NCBI GenBank assembly: GCA_964463915.1
Contig: CAYXEH010000031.1
Location: 1-30,454 of the forward strand
Length of the DNA: 30,454 bases
Direction of reading: 5' to 3'
Source: PUPG01 sp964463915
GTDB taxonomy: Bacteria > Bacteroidota > Bacteroidia > Bacteroidales > UBA7960
In this document: in pieces, positions 1 through 10,600 of the stretch
Layout of the letters: each line of letters begins with the position of its first letter
Position numbering within the stretch: the first letter of the stretch is position 1
Made by a program: the position numbers and the translations under genes
Notes under the pieces: generated by a model
Told to the model about the DNA's origin: nothing
What the model saw: the letters and a program-made list of their open reading frames with translations, nothing else
Databases searched by the model: none

Positions 1-368
1 TATCCTTCATAGTCGCGCAACAGCACCACCGATCGCTGATCAGAGGGCAGGCGCGAGAGGGCTTCCTCCAGTATCTCCTGCAATCCGGCGTATTCATCTC
101 TGTATCCATGGTCATTCAGTGTGGCGTCCTCCATGGGCGTCTGGTACCGGTCTTTCCGTATTGAGTCGATCATTGTATGATAAGCCGTGGTAAACAAATA
201 CGATCGGGCCTTCTCAAAACTGACCTCCTTCACCTTCACCCACATCTTTTCAAAACTATCCTGCACGACATCCTGTGCGCGATCCTCATCACGGATATTC
301 TTCAAAATGAAGCGATACACTCCATCAGAATACCTGTCTACACATTCATTGTATTGGGCCGTTGTCAT
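1..368 (-). CDS. ECF-type RNA polymerase sigma-70 factor, partial
   Basis: On the minus strand the frame starts at an ATG (bases 368-366), just after an in-frame TAA, and runs off the window edge, so only about 122 N-terminal residues are visible. Region 2 is recognisable: FILKNIRDEDRAQDVVQDSF, then a W in EKMWVK, then AYHTMIDSIRK, which matches the DIVQ/ARNxAID pattern of ECF factors. The start of region 4 is seen as LSRLPSDQRSVVLLRDYEGY. The family directs RNA polymerase to a small regulon and in Bacteroidota is often paired with an anti-sigma factor. Any partner gene would lie beyond the window. It is divergent from the S8 protease gene at 750. The target regulon cannot be told from here. 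Confidence 0.9.
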   Translation of the reverse strand, partial: MTTAQYNECVDRYSDGVYRFILKNIRDEDRAQDVVQDSFEKMWVKVKEVSFEKARSYLFTTAYHTMIDSIRKDRYQTPMEDATLNDHGYRDEYAGLQEILEEALSRLPSDQRSVVLLRDYEG

Positions 369-526
369 GCGTTCGGACAGCTTGTTTTATGGTTCGCAAT
401 AGTGTAACGGGTAAGCAGCATATAAAGTTACAGCAAAAAACATTATTCAGGGCGGGTTTTTAACCGTCCGGCAAAAATTAGCGGCAAAAAGGCTTAGACA
501 GAGAAATTTTAATTACCTTTAACCTT

Positions 527-632
527 GCTAAAGTCCCGGATAAAACTTATGTCTGTATTACTTTATACAGGAAAGTGTTTCTGGTTTTTATGCCACTGAA
601 TGACAGGGCAGAGCTTCTGCCCTGTGTTTTTT
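527..632 (+). ncRNA. Candidate small RNA ending in an orphan terminator
   Basis: A strong intrinsic terminator (604-632) sits on the plus strand with no plus-strand gene in front of it. About 100 bases upstream is TACCTTTA (514-521), a 7/8 match to the Bacteroidetes -7 box TAnnTTTG, but no -33 TTG at the usual distance. Between them is a second hairpin, CTGTAT-tacttt-ATACAG (553-570). Together they suggest a transcript of about 105 nt with two stem-loops. The 5' end is a guess from the -7 box. It could instead be the degraded 3' end of a lost gene. Confidence 0.35.
604..632 (+). terminator. Intrinsic terminator (9-bp perfect stem, T tract)
   Basis: CAGGGCAGA (604-612), loop GCT, TCTGCCCTG (616-624), then TG and six T. 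The stem is perfect and GC-rich, and the T tract is only on the plus-strand side, so it acts on rightward transcription. Confidence 0.8.
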
Positions 633-636
633 CATC

Positions 637-677
637 CGGTCATCCCATTACAATGAGCGGTCATCCCATTATAATGA
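637..677. repeat. Pair of 20-bp direct repeats, 21-bp period
   Basis: CGGTCATCCCATTACAATGA (637-656) and CGGTCATCCCATTATAATGA (658-677) differ at one base. The 21-bp period is two helical turns, so both copies face the same side of the DNA. They lie 73-113 bp upstream of the protease start. They could be an operator pair, but no binding protein is evident. Confidence 0.7.
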
Positions 678-749
678 ATGACAACAAGGTAAATACAGAC
701 ATTATCCGGTACCAGCATACTCCCATTAGTTAACACCAATGCCCGCCTG

Positions 750-3700
750 ATGCAAATGCCCGCTTTCAAATACTGCATTTTACTTCTTTCTCTGTTACTG
801 ATATCTTTGAACCTGGATGCACAAACCGACAAACAACGCCAGGAACTGAAAACCCTCTCCGGGCAACTCCGGCAGGAGTCTGCGGCTGAAAAAGCCGCCG
901 CCGTTCTGCTCGCCAAATCCATCGGCATTCCCGTCAGGCAGGAGTTGGCAGACGGGCGCGTGACTGAACTGATGCGTTTTTACAGGGGACGGCCCATGTA
1001 TTATATTACCGGCAATGAGGAGGGCGCAGAGCTGATCAACAGCGACCAGGTTTACCCGGGCGGAACAGCAGGTCTCAACCTGACAGGTGCCGGACAAACA
1101 CTGGGTATCTGGGATGAAGGAAAAGTCCGTGACAGCCACCGGGAATTCATGGGGGATGCAGAATCCCGCGTAACGCAAAAAGACGATGCCACTAATCTTT
1201 CCGGGCATGCCACCCACGTGGCCGGCACCATGATCGCAGCGGGGGTCGATGCGGCAGCAAAAGGAATGTCGCCAGGTGCTTTTCTGGATGCCTGGGACTG
1301 GAGTGAGGATGAAGCAGAAATGGCAAACGCTGCTGCGTTGGGTTTGGAAGTTTCGCAGCATTCGTACGGATATATCACTGGCTGGGCCTATGGAGACTGG
1401 GCTGGAGAGACTGCTTGGCACTGGTATGGTGATCCGGACATAAGCGAAACCGAAGATTACCTGTGGGGGTTTTACAGCGAACAGGCAGCAGACTGGGATG
1501 AGATCGGCCATCATGCCCCCCACTACCTCATGGTAAAAGCAGCCGGTAATGATCGCGGAACAGGACCTGCTGCCGGCACAGAACATTATGTATATGATCC
1601 GGACGAAGCAGGTTGGGTAACCAGCACCGTTGAACGGGAATTAGATGGGGGAGACGACGGCCATCAAAGCATCTCTCATGCCGCAAACGCCAAAAACCTC
1701 ATGACCATAGGTGCGGTGGACGCTCAAAAGCAAATGGCCTCATTCAGCGGCTGGGGCCCCACCGATGACGGCCGCATCAAGCCGGACGTGGTGGCAAAGG
1801 GTGTTTCCGTATATTCAACCACGACTGGTAGTGATGACTCTTACACCTATAACAGTGGCACCTCCATGTCCGCCCCGATGGTCAGCGGTTCGGTCGGCCT
1901 GCTGCTGGAGCATCAGGAAAACCTCCATCCCGGCAAACAAATCAGCGCCACCACCGTCAAAGCCCTTATACTGCACAGCGCCGACACAGATATCAGCGGA
2001 GCGCCCGGCCCCGATTACCGTTTTGGCTGGGGCCTGATGAATACAGAAGCCGCTGCCGGCATCATGAGCCAAGACGCCAGCATGGGCGGGAACTTCCTGG
2101 TCAGGGAACTGACGCTGGAAGAAGACGGCGCCATTGAAAAAGAGCTCTATGCCAGTGGCGAAGGCCCCCTGCAGGCCACCATTGTGTGGACCGACCCCCC
2201 GGGCACCCCGCCCGATCCCGCATTGAACCCGCCCGACCTGATGCTGGTCAACGACCTGGACATGCGCATGACCAGCATCAGTAAAACAACCCATGAGCCT
2301 TACATACTTGATCCCGCCAACCCTGGTAATCCGGCCACTACCGGGGACAATTACCGCGACAACATCGAACAGATCCACATCAGCAATCCCGTTGAAGGCG
2401 AAAAATACACCCTGAGCATCGATCACAAAAACACCCTTGCCGAAGGCACCCAGGACTTTTCCCTGGTGATTACCGGGATTGCTCCCACCACTTTTGCAGG
2501 AAGCACGACTGAGTGGGAAGACTCGCAAAATTGGCTGTACGGCGATCCGGCAACCAGCGAACACGTTTTCATCCCCGCCACAACGACTCATTTTCCGGAA
2601 ATCTCCTCCACCGTTTCCGTGCAAAACCTTTCGGTTGAGCAGGGGGCATCGCTGAACATCAGCGAAAACGGGTTTTTAACCGTTGGGGGCCATTTCCTTA
2701 CCGGGGATGAAAGCGGCAAAAGGTACAGCCCTGAGGGAAAAAACCATTCCATTCAGCATAAAACCAACGGGGATGTCCGCGGGACTGACAGGGAAACACC
2801 CCTGAACGTCATGGAAGCCGTCATGACCAAAGGGGCAACACCCATAGACACCGGGGATGCCCTAAAAACCAACGCGGAAGCCCTGGTGATAGAACCGGAA
2901 GGCTCCATGACGGTAAGCGGGCGACTGATACATGAAGGCGGGGCCGAAGGAATCCGCCTCTGTTCAGATGCCGCAGCCACGGCCACCCTGATCCACCAGA
3001 CCCCGGGTGTTCCCCTGACCGTGGAAAGACACATTACGGGCGACTGGTCCACCTCCCTGAGCGGGTGGCATTTGCTCAGCGCCCCTGTTTTGGAACAAAG
3101 CATTGCAGATTTTATCCCGCAATCCGGTGAAGGAGACTACGACTTTTACGGCTGGAGTGAACCCGACAACCTCTGGAAAAACCATAAAGCAACAAACTTC
3201 TACCAGTGGAACAGCGGTGAAAACAATAACGGTGAGGATTTTGCTCAGGACAAGGGGTACCTGGTATCCTGGGAAAACACCCTGACCCCTGAGTTTGCAG
3301 GCCAGTCAGTGGTATCCGACATGGGTTTTACAAACTTGAGCCTCACCGAAGAGGAGGGCGACGGCTGGCATTTGCTGGGCAACCCTTTTTCCAGCGCAGT
3401 CACCTGGGACGCTTCAGCCTGGGGGCTGTCGAATATTGTGCACACGGCAAAAATATGGAGTAACGGCGGGTATATCGACATCACTTCTCCCGGTGGCATC
3501 ATCCCGTCCATGAACGGCTTTTTTGTCCAGGTCACAGATCCGGTGAACGCCCTGACCATTCCTGCTGACTCCCGCCTGCATGATGACACATGGCATAAAC
3601 AACAGGACGGTGACATCATTTATCTGCTGGCCAAAACACCAGACAGCCCTGTCAGCCAGCAAAGCGTCATACGCATTGAGCCCGGCACTTCCGATACATT

Positions 3701-4289
3701 TGATCCGCGATATGACTCCCGCTTCCTCCCGGGCTACGGTCCGGTTTTCCATGCCCTGAAAAACGGGGAGGAACTCTCCACTATTTCCATCAGCCACACA
3801 GATGAAGACCAGGTGATCTACTATCATTTCAGCCCTGCAAGGGAAAGCCCGGCCCACGAGATCAGGCTGACGGAATCCACCATCCCCGGACCTCTTTACC
3901 TGCACGACCGTCATCATAATACCCTACATACACTGGATGCGAACAACCCCTACCTGGTTGACAATCCGGGGGAAACAGCTGTTGACCAACCCCGCTTTGC
4001 CCTGTATTTTTCCCAGGAGGCACTCCCAATGGACCTCCGCCCGGAAGGAGATGCAGCCCGCCCGGCAGCATGGTATCACGGGGGGCGGATTTATATCAGG
4101 GCCAACGAGGACCTGGTTAAGCTCAGGCTGTTTGATACGCAGGGAAAGCTGCATTACACGGGGTCCCCGGGGAATACCCATATTCAAAGTATCCCGGCTC
4201 CCACAAATGCAGGGATCTACTTTCTGATGATCATCAGGGAACAGGCAACGGAAACTGAAATCATACCGGTTACTGCATCCCACCGTTAA
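750..4289 (+). CDS. Secreted S8 subtilisin-like serine protease with T9SS sorting domain
   Basis: The 1179-residue protein starts with a signal peptide (about residues 1-24, cleavage near LDA/QT). The S8 catalytic domain spans about 110-435. Catalytic Asp122 is in LGIWDEG, His153 in GHATHVAGT, oxyanion Asn267 in AAGND and Ser372 in GTSMSAPMVSG. The family hydrolyses peptide bonds, here outside the cell. The middle region (about 580-980) has an NW..G.P..IP segment and the GWHLLSAP / GWHLLGNPF motifs also found in the next protein. The C-terminus (about 1110-1179: LRLFDTQGKL, then NAGIYFLMI) resembles a T9SS type A sorting domain, so export through PorV/PorU-type machinery is expected. No clear -7/-33 promoter is seen. 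The start at ATG 750 places the signal peptide at the N-terminus; ATG 756 is an alternative. Substrate unknown. Confidence 0.93.
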   Translation: MQMPAFKYCILLLSLLLISLNLDAQTDKQRQELKTLSGQLRQESAAEKAAAVLLAKSIGIPVRQELADGRVTELMRFYRGRPMYYITGNEEGAELINSDQVYPGGTAGLNLTGAGQTLGIWDEGKVRDSHREFMGDAESRVTQKDDATNLSGHATHVAGTMIAAGVDAAAKGMSPGAFLDAWDWSEDEAEMANAAALGLEVSQHSYGYITGWAYGDWAGETAWHWYGDPDISETEDYLWGFYSEQAADWDEIGHHAPHYLMVKAAGNDRGTGPAAGTEHYVYDPDEAGWVTSTVERELDGGDDGHQSISHAANAKNLMTIGAVDAQKQMASFSGWGPTDDGRIKPDVVAKGVSVYSTTTGSDDSYTYNSGTSMSAPMVSGSVGLLLEHQENLHPGKQISATTVKALILHSADTDISGAPGPDYRFGWGLMNTEAAAGIMSQDASMGGNFLVRELTLEEDGAIEKELYASGEGPLQATIVWTDPPGTPPDPALNPPDLMLVNDLDMRMTSISKTTHEPYILDPANPGNPATTGDNYRDNIEQIHISNPVEGEKYTLSIDHKNTLAEGTQDFSLVITGIAPTTFAGSTTEWEDSQNWLYGDPATSEHVFIPATTTHFPEISSTVSVQNLSVEQGASLNISENGFLTVGGHFLTGDESGKRYSPEGKNHSIQHKTNGDVRGTDRETPLNVMEAVMTKGATPIDTGDALKTNAEALVIEPEGSMTVSGRLIHEGGAEGIRLCSDAAATATLIHQTPGVPLTVERHITGDWSTSLSGWHLLSAPVLEQSIADFIPQSGEGDYDFYGWSEPDNLWKNHKATNFYQWNSGENNNGEDFAQDKGYLVSWENTLTPEFAGQSVVSDMGFTNLSLTEEEGDGWHLLGNPFSSAVTWDASAWGLSNIVHTAKIWSNGGYIDITSPGGIIPSMNGFFVQVTDPVNALTIPADSRLHDDTWHKQQDGDIIYLLAKTPDSPVSQQSVIRIEPGTSDTFDPRYDSRFLPGYGPVFHALKNGEELSTISISHTDEDQVIYYHFSPARESPAHEIRLTESTIPGPLYLHDRHHNTLHTLDANNPYLVDNPGETAVDQPRFALYFSQEALPMDLRPEGDAARPAAWYHGGRIYIRANEDLVKLRLFDTQGKLHYTGSPGNTHIQSIPAPTNAGIYFLMIIREQATETEIIPVTASHR

Positions 4290-4676
4290 AAACCCTGACT
4301 CCCGGCAAACACTGCAAAACTTTATGGCGTATATTTTATCGATGACCCGTCATAAGCCCTGACTCCCCGGCAAACCCCGCTCTTCGTTTTCGAAGATTGG
4401 ACGTATTCAACCATTCATCACAATCCCGAATGGGCGCCTTATAGCTTCAATAGCGAAGAACCAAGGGCCGGGGCTTCTCTTTGTTACAACTCTAACCCTC
4501 TGATTTTTTGGCCTTTGGGTTTATTGGCTTGCATTTTGATAATTATATAAGTGGGGAATTACACCCTTTTCAATGGATGATACAATCCCGGGTTGATTAA
4601 CCGGGCAACGGGGAAAGGAATTCCCGGTTGTTGAATCGACCATTATAAATAGTATCTTTATCAGGGATGAAAACGA
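4290..4676. other. Intergenic region with imperfect direct repeat and promoter
   Basis: These 387 bases carry no plausible gene. CCCTGACTCCCGGCAAAC (4293-4310) recurs with one inserted C at 4357-4375. A partly palindromic stretch around CCCGGGTTGATTAACCGGG lies near 4590. The 3' end holds the promoter of the giant gene. No intrinsic terminator is visible for the protease gene. Confidence 0.5.
4631..4660 (+). promoter_or_regulatory. Bacteroidetes-type housekeeping promoter of the giant adhesin gene
   Basis: TTG (4631-4633; a second TTG lies directly upstream), then a 19-bp spacer, then TATCTTTA (4653-4660), a 7/8 match to the -7 consensus TAnnTTTG. The predicted transcript start is about 4665-4668, roughly 10 nt before ATG 4677 and 80 nt before ATG 4746. 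This is the best match to the Bacteroidetes consensus in the window. Confidence 0.6.
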
Positions 4677-7600
4677 ATGGTGTTAATAATCCTTGCATCC
4701 CTTGACAAAACTGCAAAAAACAATACCATCCCGCGGTTCACCATAATGCTTCAAAGACGTAACACCCGACATTCTGGCCCCGGCGGGGGGCACAAACTTC
4801 ATAAACCGCGACCATCAGCCGCTTTCTTTTCGCTGAAAGGGATTGCCGTGTTGATGGGATTGCTGTTGCTGGGCCCGGCTTTTTCCACCGGCACATTTTC
4901 CACGGAACGGGCAGGGTCGCTGGAATGGTCAAACACAGAAAGGCCGGCTCCTGTCACCAACGATCTTCCCAGGGCAAAAGGCACAGTGATCACGGAAACC
5001 ATCAGCCAGACAGGATCCGGAAATTTCACCGTTCCGGCAGGCGTGGCGTCCATTACTGTTGAGGTCTGGGGCGGTGGAGGCGGAGGATCTGATCCGGTCG
5101 GGAATGATGCTGGAGGTGGAGGAGGTGGCGCTGCTTATGCCCGCCGGACTTTCAGCGGCCTGAGCAGTGGAACCAGCTTCAATTTGTTTGTTGCAACCGG
5201 TGGTGCCGCCGAAGGTACCGGCGAAGACAGCTGGTTTGTCAGCAGCACCACCCTGATGGCCAAAGGCGGACAGGGTGGAGGACCCGGAGGCCCGGGTGGA
5301 ACAGGAGGATCAGCAACAAACAGCTATGGAGATAATACTTTTTCTGGAGGTGACGGAGGAGACGGACGGACAGGAGGTCCACCGCCCCAAAGAATTGGTG
5401 GTGGCGGAGGTGGCTCTGCCACCGGTACTTCAGATGGAGGAAACGGGCAGAGCGGCCAGCAGGGAGGAAATGGCGGAAGCGGCGAGGCAACCGGCGGAGA
5501 CGGTGGAAGCGGCAGCACCAATGGCAGTGAGGGAGGAACTCCCGGTGCCGGCGGAGGCGGAGCCAGCAGCAGCTCAGGCGGAGGAAGAGGCGGCGATGGC
5601 CGCATCATCATTACCTACACCCTTCCCGAGCCGGATCCTGCTTCTTCAACCATCACCCCGGAAGATCCGACCGTTACGGCAGACGGCAGCAGCAACACCG
5701 TGGTCACACTTCAGGTCAGGTACCCGAACGGCGACCCTGTTTCGTCCGGGGGTGATGCAGTAACGCTTTCCACAGACGCAGGTTCTCTGGGCAATGTGTC
5801 CGACAACGGCGATGGTACCTATTCAGCCGTACTCACCGCATCCACCAACGTGGAAACAGCTACCATCAGCGGAACATTGAACGGAGATCCGCTTACGGAA
5901 ACAGCCACCGTCGACTTTTTGGCCGGCGCACCAGAAACACTTGTTTTTGAATCGCAACCCACCAATGCGGCCGCCGGCGCACAGCTTAACCCACCGGTAG
6001 AAATACACATCCTGGATGCATTTGACAACCTGGTAACCGATGCCACCACACTGGTTACCGTCAGCATTGACAATAATGCCGGCAGTGGCACCCTTGACGG
6101 GCAACTCAGCGTTTCAGCCACAGGCGGCGTGGCAACTTTTAACAACCTGAGCATTGACAAAACCGGAGAAGGATATACCCTTGAGGCATCGGCAAGCTCC
6201 CTTGCCCCGGATATTTCGGCATCTTTCAACATCACTCCCGGCACGCCCGCACAGCTCAGTTTTGAACAATCGCCCACCAATACAGAGCCCGGGGAAGTGC
6301 TCACACCCCCGGTTACCATCCGCATCGAAGACAACCTGGGCAACCTGGTTACAACCGCCACGGACAATATCTCCATTGCCATCGACAATAACCCTTCCGG
6401 GGGAAGCTTATCGGGCACACAAAGCCGGGATGCAGTGGATGGCATCGCCACCTTTGACGACCTTAGCATCGACACTCCAGGAGATGGCTACACCCTGGAG
6501 GCAACCTCCGGCGGACTGACACCCGTCACCTCCACGCCATTCGACATCCAGACAGGTGCACCGGTAAAACTGTCTTTCGTGGATCAACCCTCAAACACCG
6601 AGGCCGGGGAAGACATCAATCCCCCGGTAACTGTCCACATCCTGGATGACAGCGATAACCTGGTCAGCGACGCCTCCAACACCATCACCATCAGCATCGA
6701 AGACGACCCGGCTGGTGGAACACTGGGCGGACAGGTCAGTACAACCGCATCCGGGGGGATCGCCACCTTCGACCAACTGTCGATCAACAAAGCAGGCGAC
6801 GGCTATACATTGCGTGCCAGTGCCTCCTCCCTGTCTGCAGATGTGTCCGGCGCATTCAACATCACACCGGCAGCCCCTGCCCAACTTGTTTTTGATGGTC
6901 AACCTTCTAACAGCGTGGCCGGTGAATCTATCAGTCCGGAGGTGACAGTCAACGTGCTGGATACCTACAACAACCTGGTTACCGATGCCGACAACAACAT
7001 CACCCTGGCCATCGACAACAACCCCGGCCAGACCACCCTCCAGGGCACAACCACAGTTGCAGCCACCGACGGCACGGCTACCTTAAGCGACCTGTACATT
7101 GAAATTGCAGCCACTGATTATACCCTGCAGGCAACGGCAACCGGACTTAACAGCGATAATTCCTCATCCTTTCGCATCTCACCCGCAGCAGCTTCCGGTT
7201 CAGAAACAGAGATAACTGCCAACCCATCTGTAATCAACGCCGATGGGAGTTCCACCTCCACCATTGAGGTCCGGGCCAGGGATGCTTATGGCAATCCGCT
7301 GACTTCCGGCGGTGCCACTGTTTCATTAAACACTACGCTGGGCAGCCTGTCGGGGGTTTCCGATCAGGGCAACGGCACCTACCAGGCTACGCTGACCGCC
7401 CCCGAATCATCCGGAGAATCCGACATCACAGGATCGATCAACGGAGAGGGTATTGCAACCCCCGCCACCGTCTTTTTCAGGGATGTGGCCGGGCAGGAAG
7501 AAGAGGTTTTTGATGCCAACGGTACATTTACAGTTCCTGATGGCGTTACAGAGATCACCGTACATGCCTGGGGCGCAGGCGGTGGTGGCGGCACAAACGA

Positions 7601-10600
7601 AGGCGGCGGTGGCGGAGGCGGCGCATTTGCCAAGCAAACCCTTGGTGGCCTGACATCAGGCACCTCCTACAATGTGACCGTGGGGAACGGCGGCAATGCA
7701 GGTACCGATGGAGGGGACTCCTATTTTGACAACACCGGGGTACTGAGGGCAGACGGAGGCAGCGGTGGCGGCAATCCCGGAGGGGGTGCCGGTGGCCAGG
7801 GTGGCACCGGTGAGCAAACATACTCCGGAGGAAATGGGGCAGATGGTGTTGATGGTGGTCCGGGTGGTCGCCGGGGTGGCGGTGGTGGCGGTTCGGCCAC
7901 CGAAACCGGCAGTGGAAGCTCCGGAAGCGGCGCCTCCGGAGGCAGCGGCCAGGGAGCAGGCGGAGACGGTGGCACAAACGATTCGGCTGCTCAGGACGGA
8001 GAGAGCCCCGGCGGAGGGGGTGGCGGAGGCTACACAAATGAAACCGGCGGTAGCGGTGCCAACGGACGCGTCGTAGTCACCTGGGACATCCCCGAGCCCG
8101 ATCCGGCCACATCGACCATAGAATCCGCAGACAATGAAATACCGGCAGACGGAAGCAGCCAGACCACCATTACCATAAGCCTCAACTATGCCAACGGCGA
8201 CCCGGTAAACAGCGGCGGAGACATCGTGCTTTTAGAAACCACGGCAGGGACCCTGGGCAGTGTAACAGACAACGATGACGGTACCTATACTGCCAGCCTG
8301 ACCGCTTCCACCAATGCGGAAACTGCAGTTGTTACCGGGGCTGTCAACGGCTTGTCTATGACAGATGAGGCAAGCGTGGTTTTCGCCGCCCTGCCCGAAC
8401 CAGCCGGCATCACCCTTAGCGGGCCTGTCAGCGTGGACGCCGGCGAGACCAGCGGCAACTTTACCCTGACCGTAGTGGACAGTGAAGGCAATCCGACTGG
8501 CGTCCGGGAAAACACCACATTCAGTCTGAGCTCGAGCCAGCCTTCCACGGCTTCCTTCAGCCCGGGCAGCAGCATCACGATGGCTGACGGGGAAAATACG
8601 GCCTCTTTTACCTACAGCAACACCCAGGGAGGCATTCATCAAATCACAGCCGCCCGGGAAAGCGGTGATCCTGCACTGGCAGGCAGCAGCGGCAGCCACG
8701 ACATCCAGGTGCTGCTGGACATTGACCCGAACACATTCTCCCTTTACAGAAAATATGAAACCGACCACAACCAGGTGGACGGCAGCAGTGCACTGACCGA
8801 CTTCCCGGTGCTGTTCAGCAAAACCCATGATGACTTCAGACACACCAGCAACGGAGGGCACATCACCAACAACAACGGATATGACATCATCTTTACGGCA
8901 GGCGATGGCAGCACCACCCTGGACCATGACCTGGAATATTATGACCCCGTGGCCGGCACCATCATCGCCTGGGTACGGATCCCCTCATTGAGTGCCACAT
9001 CCAACACCCCGTTCTTCCTCTACTACGGCAACGACCAGATAAGCAATGACCTGTCGGTAAATACCACCTGGGACGATCATTACAAACTGGTCATGCACAT
9101 GGCCGGCAACCTGTTGGATGCCTCTACGGCCAACAATCAGGCATCCAACAACGGGTCTTCTTCCCTACCCGGCGGCCAGGTAAACGGGGCGCGCAGCTTT
9201 TCACCAGGGGATTTCATCCAGGTTGAAGACAGCGATATGCTGACATTCACCGATGAGCTCAGCATTTCCCTCTGGATAAAACCGTCCAATGTGTCCGCCG
9301 GACCCGACCTGGTGAGCAAGGGCAGCACCCATGAATCGTATTCATCCTACCTGGATGGCGGCAATTTTGTATTTAGCATCGACGGGAACAGTTATTCATC
9401 CAGTCAGCAGCTCACTGACAATCAATGGAGTTATCTCACCATGACCAGGGATCCCTCCGGCTGGTCGATCTATATCGATGGCAATGAGGATGCATCAGGT
9501 GGGACAACCCCAAACATTCCGGCCGTTTCTGACGATCTGTTTATTTCGTCATCTTCCGCATCCTACGAAGGAGTAATGGATGAGGTACGTATCTCAGGCA
9601 CTGCCCGTTCAGCCGAATGGGTAAAAACCAAATACAACAACCAGTCTAACCCGGAAAGCTTCATTACAGAGGCCCTTCTCCCCCCGGATCCCGGCCAAAG
9701 TACCATTGAAGCCGATCCCGCAGAGATCACAGCAGACGGCATCAGTACGGCTAACATCACCCTTCAGGCGAGGAATGTATTCGGAGAAGATCTGACCGGG
9801 GGCGGAGCCAGCGTATCCTTTGCAACCACTGCCGGTACCATTTCTTCCGCCACGGACCAGGGAGATGGCACCTATACCGCCCAGCTCACCGCATCAACCG
9901 CACAGGAATCAGCAATGGTCACAGGAATCATTAACGAAGAGACCGTTCAGGATGATGCAAGTGTGGCATTTAAGGCAGGACCCCCGGCAAAATTCAGCTT
10001 CGCCCAGGCCCCAGCTACGGTAAACCTTTCTGCCCCGGCCGATTTTGTATTAAAGGTGTTGGATGCCAATGACAACCCCACCACAGATCACAGCGGATTT
10101 GCGGATGTGATCAGCGTAAGCAACGATGCAGGCGAACTGAATCCATCAGCGGTCAATATTCCGGCAGGTGATGATGAAGTCAGCTTTTCCTGGACCCACG
10201 ACAATGAAGGCCTATACACCATCGAAGCCTCAGGCAGTGGTCTTGACCCGGCCATCCATGATATTGAGATAGTGGATGATTTCAAACTTGGCATGCTCCT
10301 GTGGCTTAAGGGTGATGAAGGCACCTACCAGGACACGGGGGGCAATACTCCGGCCAGCAGCCAGGGAGAAGCCATCCGCGAATGGCATGACCAGAGCGGC
10401 AACAATAGGGTCTTCAGCACTTCAGGCACACCACCCACACTTGAAACCGGAGCCACAGCATTGAACAACCGGCCTGCCATCCGTTTTGCAGGCACCGGTG
10501 ATGAACTGGTTGATGAAGATGGCGACAGCTATATCAACGGACTGAACGAATTCACCATTTTCTTCGTGATCAAATCGGACCGCACAGATACCGACCGGGG

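Larger units (their letters stand above)
369..749. other. Divergent intergenic region, ECF sigma factor / S8 protease
   Basis: No convincing protein-coding gene is seen in these 381 bases. They hold a possible minus-strand -7 box for the sigma factor (TAACTTTA read on the minus strand at 429-422, weak), a candidate small RNA ending in an intrinsic terminator at 604-632, and two 20-bp direct repeats at 637-677 upstream of the protease gene. The last two are listed separately. Confidence 0.5.

Noticed and set aside
5324..5611. Minus-strand proline-rich open frame within the adhesin gene
   Set aside because: It is the complement of the Gly-rich coding segment; the same occurs at 7721-7975.
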